DNA of 64,000 bases from contig CM071568.1 in assembly GCA_036426205.1 (NCBI GenBank), positions 124,279,518-124,343,517 on the forward strand. The letters are read 5' to 3'. A program made the position numbers and the translations under genes. This document shows positions 60,761 through 64,000 of the stretch, piece by piece. Positions within the stretch are counted from its first letter, which is position 1. Every line of letters starts with the position of its first letter. The notes beneath the pieces were generated by a model. The model was not told the origin of the DNA. It was given only the letters and a program-made list of their open reading frames with translations, and made no database searches. The stretch is from Ascaphus truei. Taxonomy: Eukaryota; Chordata; Amphibia; Anura; Ascaphidae.

Positions 60761-61290
60761 TTTTTTTTTTTTTTCAAATCTTTATTGAAGAAAAACTAAA
60801 CAAACATAAGAAATAGGAACCCCAATAGTTGTATAATATGAGCATTCCACATGTTACACAGATATATCACTAACAGGTTAGTTATAACATGAATGGTTTT
60901 GAACAATTTAATTATTTGGTGTGATCCATAATCTCTCTAAAGAGGTTTATTAAGTAGTTGATTTCGGTTTGGGAATGACATTTAGCAAGCAAATCCATGT
61001 TGATTATGTAACTGTTTATCATAGGTAAAGAAACCACATATCACGTAATTTAATCTTAATTCAATAGTACTATATAACCTTTTCGGTTACTTGAAAATGC
61101 AGGGGTATCAATCCAAATCATCTTCACAGGACACCTACAAACATGTTCAATATGCTTAATTTCTAAATCACATAAACTGCACACATCCATGTATTTATTG
61201 TGGCTGTACATGGTTGGTTAATGTTTGTGATGAACTGCATTTGTTCCCCTGGAGGAATAGGGATTCTTGTTTTTATTTTGGACATGCAAC
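60761..61290 (-). mobile_element. Poly(A)-tailed retroelement 3' end, minus strand
   Basis: Poly-T at 60761-60775 followed by caaatctttattgaa means that the minus strand ends in an AATAAA signal and a poly(A) tail, as in an L1/Tx1 LINE or a processed sequence. It abuts the MRS2 promoter region. The body has no recognised motif. Confidence 0.45.
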
Positions 61291-61301
61291 TTTATTTATA
61301 A

Positions 61302-62340
61302 CTAGCTGATATACCCGGTGTTGCCCGGGATGTAATTTGCCCGCAGTGACTTGGTTGGTTGGAGGCATTGACTGGGTAGGTGGGAGGGAGGGAAGCAGTG
61401 ACATTGGCAGTGGAGGGAGGGATTCTGGTTTATATCGGGGAGAGATGGAGGGGGGGGGGGGAGTTGTGTGAGTACACTTTTCCCACTGTAGTTCTGCCGG
61501 GAAGAGATGCTGCTGGGCAGTCCAAAGTTGTAAGATATTTGAGGTGATGCGCATCGTCCAAGAGTTCCACGTGGGGGAGCTCCCCGGAGGATCTCCCCAC
61601 CTCCGTTTGTGGCTCTTCTAGGGACCGCAGCTCTGGGGCCGGCGTGAGGATCACTGGGTCGTCTGGTCTATTCCGGGGAGGCCGCTGTTTCCATTGATCT
61701 CCGGGCTAGCTGGGGGTGGGCCACCAGGCGGAGTGGTCTGGAAAGGGATGCAAACTGGATCAACGCAACCCGTTGCCTGAGCTCCGGTGAGTGGGGACCT
61801 GTGGGATGGGGGGGGGGGGGATCCGGGAGACGGGGACAGGAAAAAAGTGGTGGAGTGGACCGGGGAGCTGGCGGGCAGGAACAGCGGAGGCGAGGGTAGG
61901 TGGGTCCAAGGAAGCAGGGTGGCACTGGGGTCAGGGGGGGAGGGGGTCAGGTGCCTGGGGGGAGGGGGAACGAGAGTGCCTGTCTGGCGGGCTGTGGCAG
62001 GAGGCGCGCTGGCGCTTCCCCTCTGTCCCACGTTGGGAGCGGGGGACCGAGACTGGTGGTCTATGTGGCGGGCTGTGGCAGGAGGCGCGTTGGCGCTTCC
62101 CCTCCGTCCACGTTGGGAGTGGGGGGAGGGGGGGGCGAGAGTGCCGGTCTGTCTGGCGGGGCGAGTGTGCCAGTGGAGTAGGTGTGGTCAGCGAACTACG
62201 CAGGCCAATGAGAGCCGAGCAGGGGCGGGCGGCCCGACGGACCAATCAGATTGGCCAGAGGCGGACTGACAGACCGACGGACCAATCTGATTGCCCAGAG
62301 ACACAGCAAACATACAACGTTTTGAGTTTTATAGATCTAG
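61302..62340. repeat. Unclassified G-rich interspersed repeat
   Basis: Starts actagctgatatacccggtg and ends near gttttatagatctaga. It contains two tandem copies of a roughly 60-base unit (ggcgggctgtggcaggaggc, at 61987 and 62071). The overlapping long G-rich frames are compositional artefacts. Confidence 0.5.
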
Positions 62341-62946
62341 ATTCCACATTCTGAGCCCAAATATGGCATTTGTGGATATTTAAATTTTTGCCATCATTTT
62401 ATATGTAATCATAAAATAAAAGATTACTACGTGTTATATTGCAATGGTATATATTTTATACATTGTGGAATGTTGATAGATTATTAAAAAAAAATCTCAT
62501 ATTTCTGGTAATAATGATATCCCAATACTGTTAATATAGTATGTGTGGCTATCCCATACTCGGTGCAGATTAAATCTGTTGTGTGAAACATAAAGGGTTA
62601 ATCTAGACCTATTTGAGGGCCCCTACCTGGAGGAGTCTAGAAAGTTTTAGCAAGAAACTAAATATGAAAAGGTACAGTACACAAAAGGGTCACATCCAAT
62701 CAGCAACAACAAAATACAGGGGAAGATACATTAAAAAAAAATCCTACAATTTACAGTACACAGAAGAGTATCTGGGCAGGGGTTATATGTCCGTGAGTTT
62801 GGAAGGAGTCCTTGAGTCCATGCATAGTTGCAAGATCCGGATGATTAGGGAGAGACTTACCACGAGTTGAATGGTGTCTCCAAGTGAATCTACTGACAAG
62901 CTGCCTGGGCTGGCCCTTTAAACATTTCTTTCCCTATTCAGTTCTA

Positions 62947-63277
62947 CAGTCATGTGAAATAAAAAGTACTGTGTACACCCTCTTTGAATTCCATGGCTTT
63001 ACATATCAGGAGACAATAACAATCATCTGTTACTTAGCAGGTCTTAAAATTAGGTAAATACAACCTCAGATGAACAACCTCTAGATTTGTGTCTCCATTT
63101 TGGCTTTATTTTTGTTAAATAAATCATGACACTGTGTAATATGTCATGTGTTGTTGTTCATCTGAGGTTGTATTTACCTAATTTTAAGACCTGCTAAGGA
63201 ACAGGTGATTGTTATTATGTCCTGATATGTAAAACCATGGAATTCAAAGAGGGTGTACTTTCTTTTTCACATGACTG
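62947..63277. mobile_element. Tc1/mariner-type palindromic MITE
   Basis: Flanked by TA at 62945-62946 and 63278-63279. Terminal repeats are cagtcatgtgaaa and tttcacatgactg, and the palindrome extends through acctcagatgaacaac/gttgttcatctgaggt, almost the whole 330 bp. No transposase. Confidence 0.9.
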
Positions 63278-63429
63278 TACATGCAAATACTCCATTATAT
63301 GAACACAATTAAAAAAATATATAAAAATCTAAATCCTTTTGAAACGGTGCTTGTTTTGCTGGGTGCAGGTGGACAATATAAAGTATATCGTATATCTATA
63401 AATCACTGATGGAAATCAATATTGAATCT

Positions 63430-63760
63430 AAGCCAGGTTTTGTACTAGCATGGGAAAAGGAGCTGGGTAGAGAATACTCTACACTCGAATGGACACAAAT
63501 GTGGATCAACGCCAGTTCTTCCTCTATATCAACGAATATTTTAGAAAATACATATAAGATAATGTATAGATAGTATTATACACCACAACAACTGAAAGAA
63601 TGCCATCCAGGGATTTCCAATAAATGCTGGAGAAGTTGTGGGAATATAGGTTAACACAGATACCCAGCAAGCTCAAACTCCCACAACCACCACAAAGTGA
63701 ATATATATTTATGTCAACCAGAGAGCTACTGAGCGTGGCAATTGTATATAACAAGAGACA
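63430..63760 (+). mobile_element. L1/Tx1-like LINE ORF2 fragment
   Basis: The plus strand reads WEKELGREYSTLEWTQMW, then a stop, then YYTPQQLKECHPGISNKCWR. This is the L1-clade segment between RT and the CCHC end (TP-x-x-L...P...CWR-x-CG). Degraded afterwards. Confidence 0.75.
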
Positions 63761-64000
63761 GGGGGTGCCCAATGCTGCATCCAATTGACAAAACATATAA
63801 AGTAAAATACTTCAATAATAATAATTGGTTATTTAGTTAACCCTTTGGCAAAAGGCGTCATAAGCCTGCATACCAACGTCAAGGTATAACCAAAATATAA
63901 TGCAAGGTTCCTACACTACACTGTGAAACCTTTCCTTACCTCTGTGAGAGGGGAAAAACCATAATGGGTCTTGTTCCTGCAGCAAGTGAAATGACCTTCC

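Noticed and set aside
61787..62354. Overlapping G-rich frames of 160 and 187 codons
   Set aside because: Same composition effect in two frames, with an internal tandem duplication; no protein-like conservation.
63917..63986. Minus-strand segment bounded by ctgcag and gtaagg resembling a 42-bp exon
   Set aside because: Consensus-like splice sites around so short a piece arise by chance. No neighbouring exon or known protein fits.

Overview
The window is vertebrate nuclear DNA: AT-rich, with large introns, dense in decayed retroelements and MITEs, and with no bacterial-type gene packing. The repeat mix (Penelope-like elements with GIY-YIG endonuclease, L2/CR1-like and L1/Tx1-like LINEs, hAT and Tc1/mariner palindromic MITEs, CORE-type SINE) points to an amphibian, probably a frog or toad. 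That assignment is inference. The two host genes are recognised from their translated exons.

GPLD1 (plus strand, 771-35959) encodes secreted glycosylphosphatidylinositol-specific phospholipase D. Thirteen coding exons cover the C-terminal two thirds: the FG-GAP/integrin-like beta-propeller blades and the tail. The N-terminal zinc-dependent catalytic domain lies upstream of the window. All the exon borders found are GT-AG and their phases fit, except at one place. Between the exon ending at 20716 and the 27-bp exon at 35543 a coding piece of about 50 residues was not found, and the reading frame needs at least one more exon there. That gap coincides with a 13-kb pile of transposons.

MRS2 (minus strand, 60597-40927) encodes the CorA-family Mg2+ channel of the inner mitochondrial membrane. 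Eleven exons can be placed; the last is tentative. They give about 448 codons with consistent phases, the GMN signature and two membrane helices. One intron uses a GC-AG donor. GPLD1 and MRS2 converge tail to tail, as in the human 6p22 region.

Repeat layout: 0.9-1.7 kb and 11.2-13.0 kb, minus-strand LINE remnants; 4.06-5.3 kb and 59.1-60.0 kb, copies of one LTR-like repeat in opposite orientation; 5.4-5.9 kb, a hairpin and Penelope-type terminus; 14.6, 16.3 and 41.6 kb, one hAT MITE family with 8-bp target duplications; 18.27-19.48 kb, an inverted-repeat insertion with an 18-bp direct duplication; 21.4-31.0 kb, two Penelope-like elements in opposite orientation with hammerhead-ribozyme-like termini; 32.1-33.3 kb, an unclassified repeat; 34.5-35.2 kb, an L1-like 3' end; 36.5-38.8 kb, an L2/CR1-like LINE between the two genes; 42.2-43.6 kb, more copies of that LINE; 44.1-45.7 kb, a hAT element carrying a minisatellite; 45.8-46.4 and 54.4-55.2 kb, solo-LTR-like units; 60.8-64 kb, more retroelement and Tc1/mariner MITE sequence.

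I saw no wholly new gene system. The most interesting content is the Penelope-like complex with its ribozyme-like ends and inverted junctions, and its placement exactly where GPLD1 exons cannot be found.
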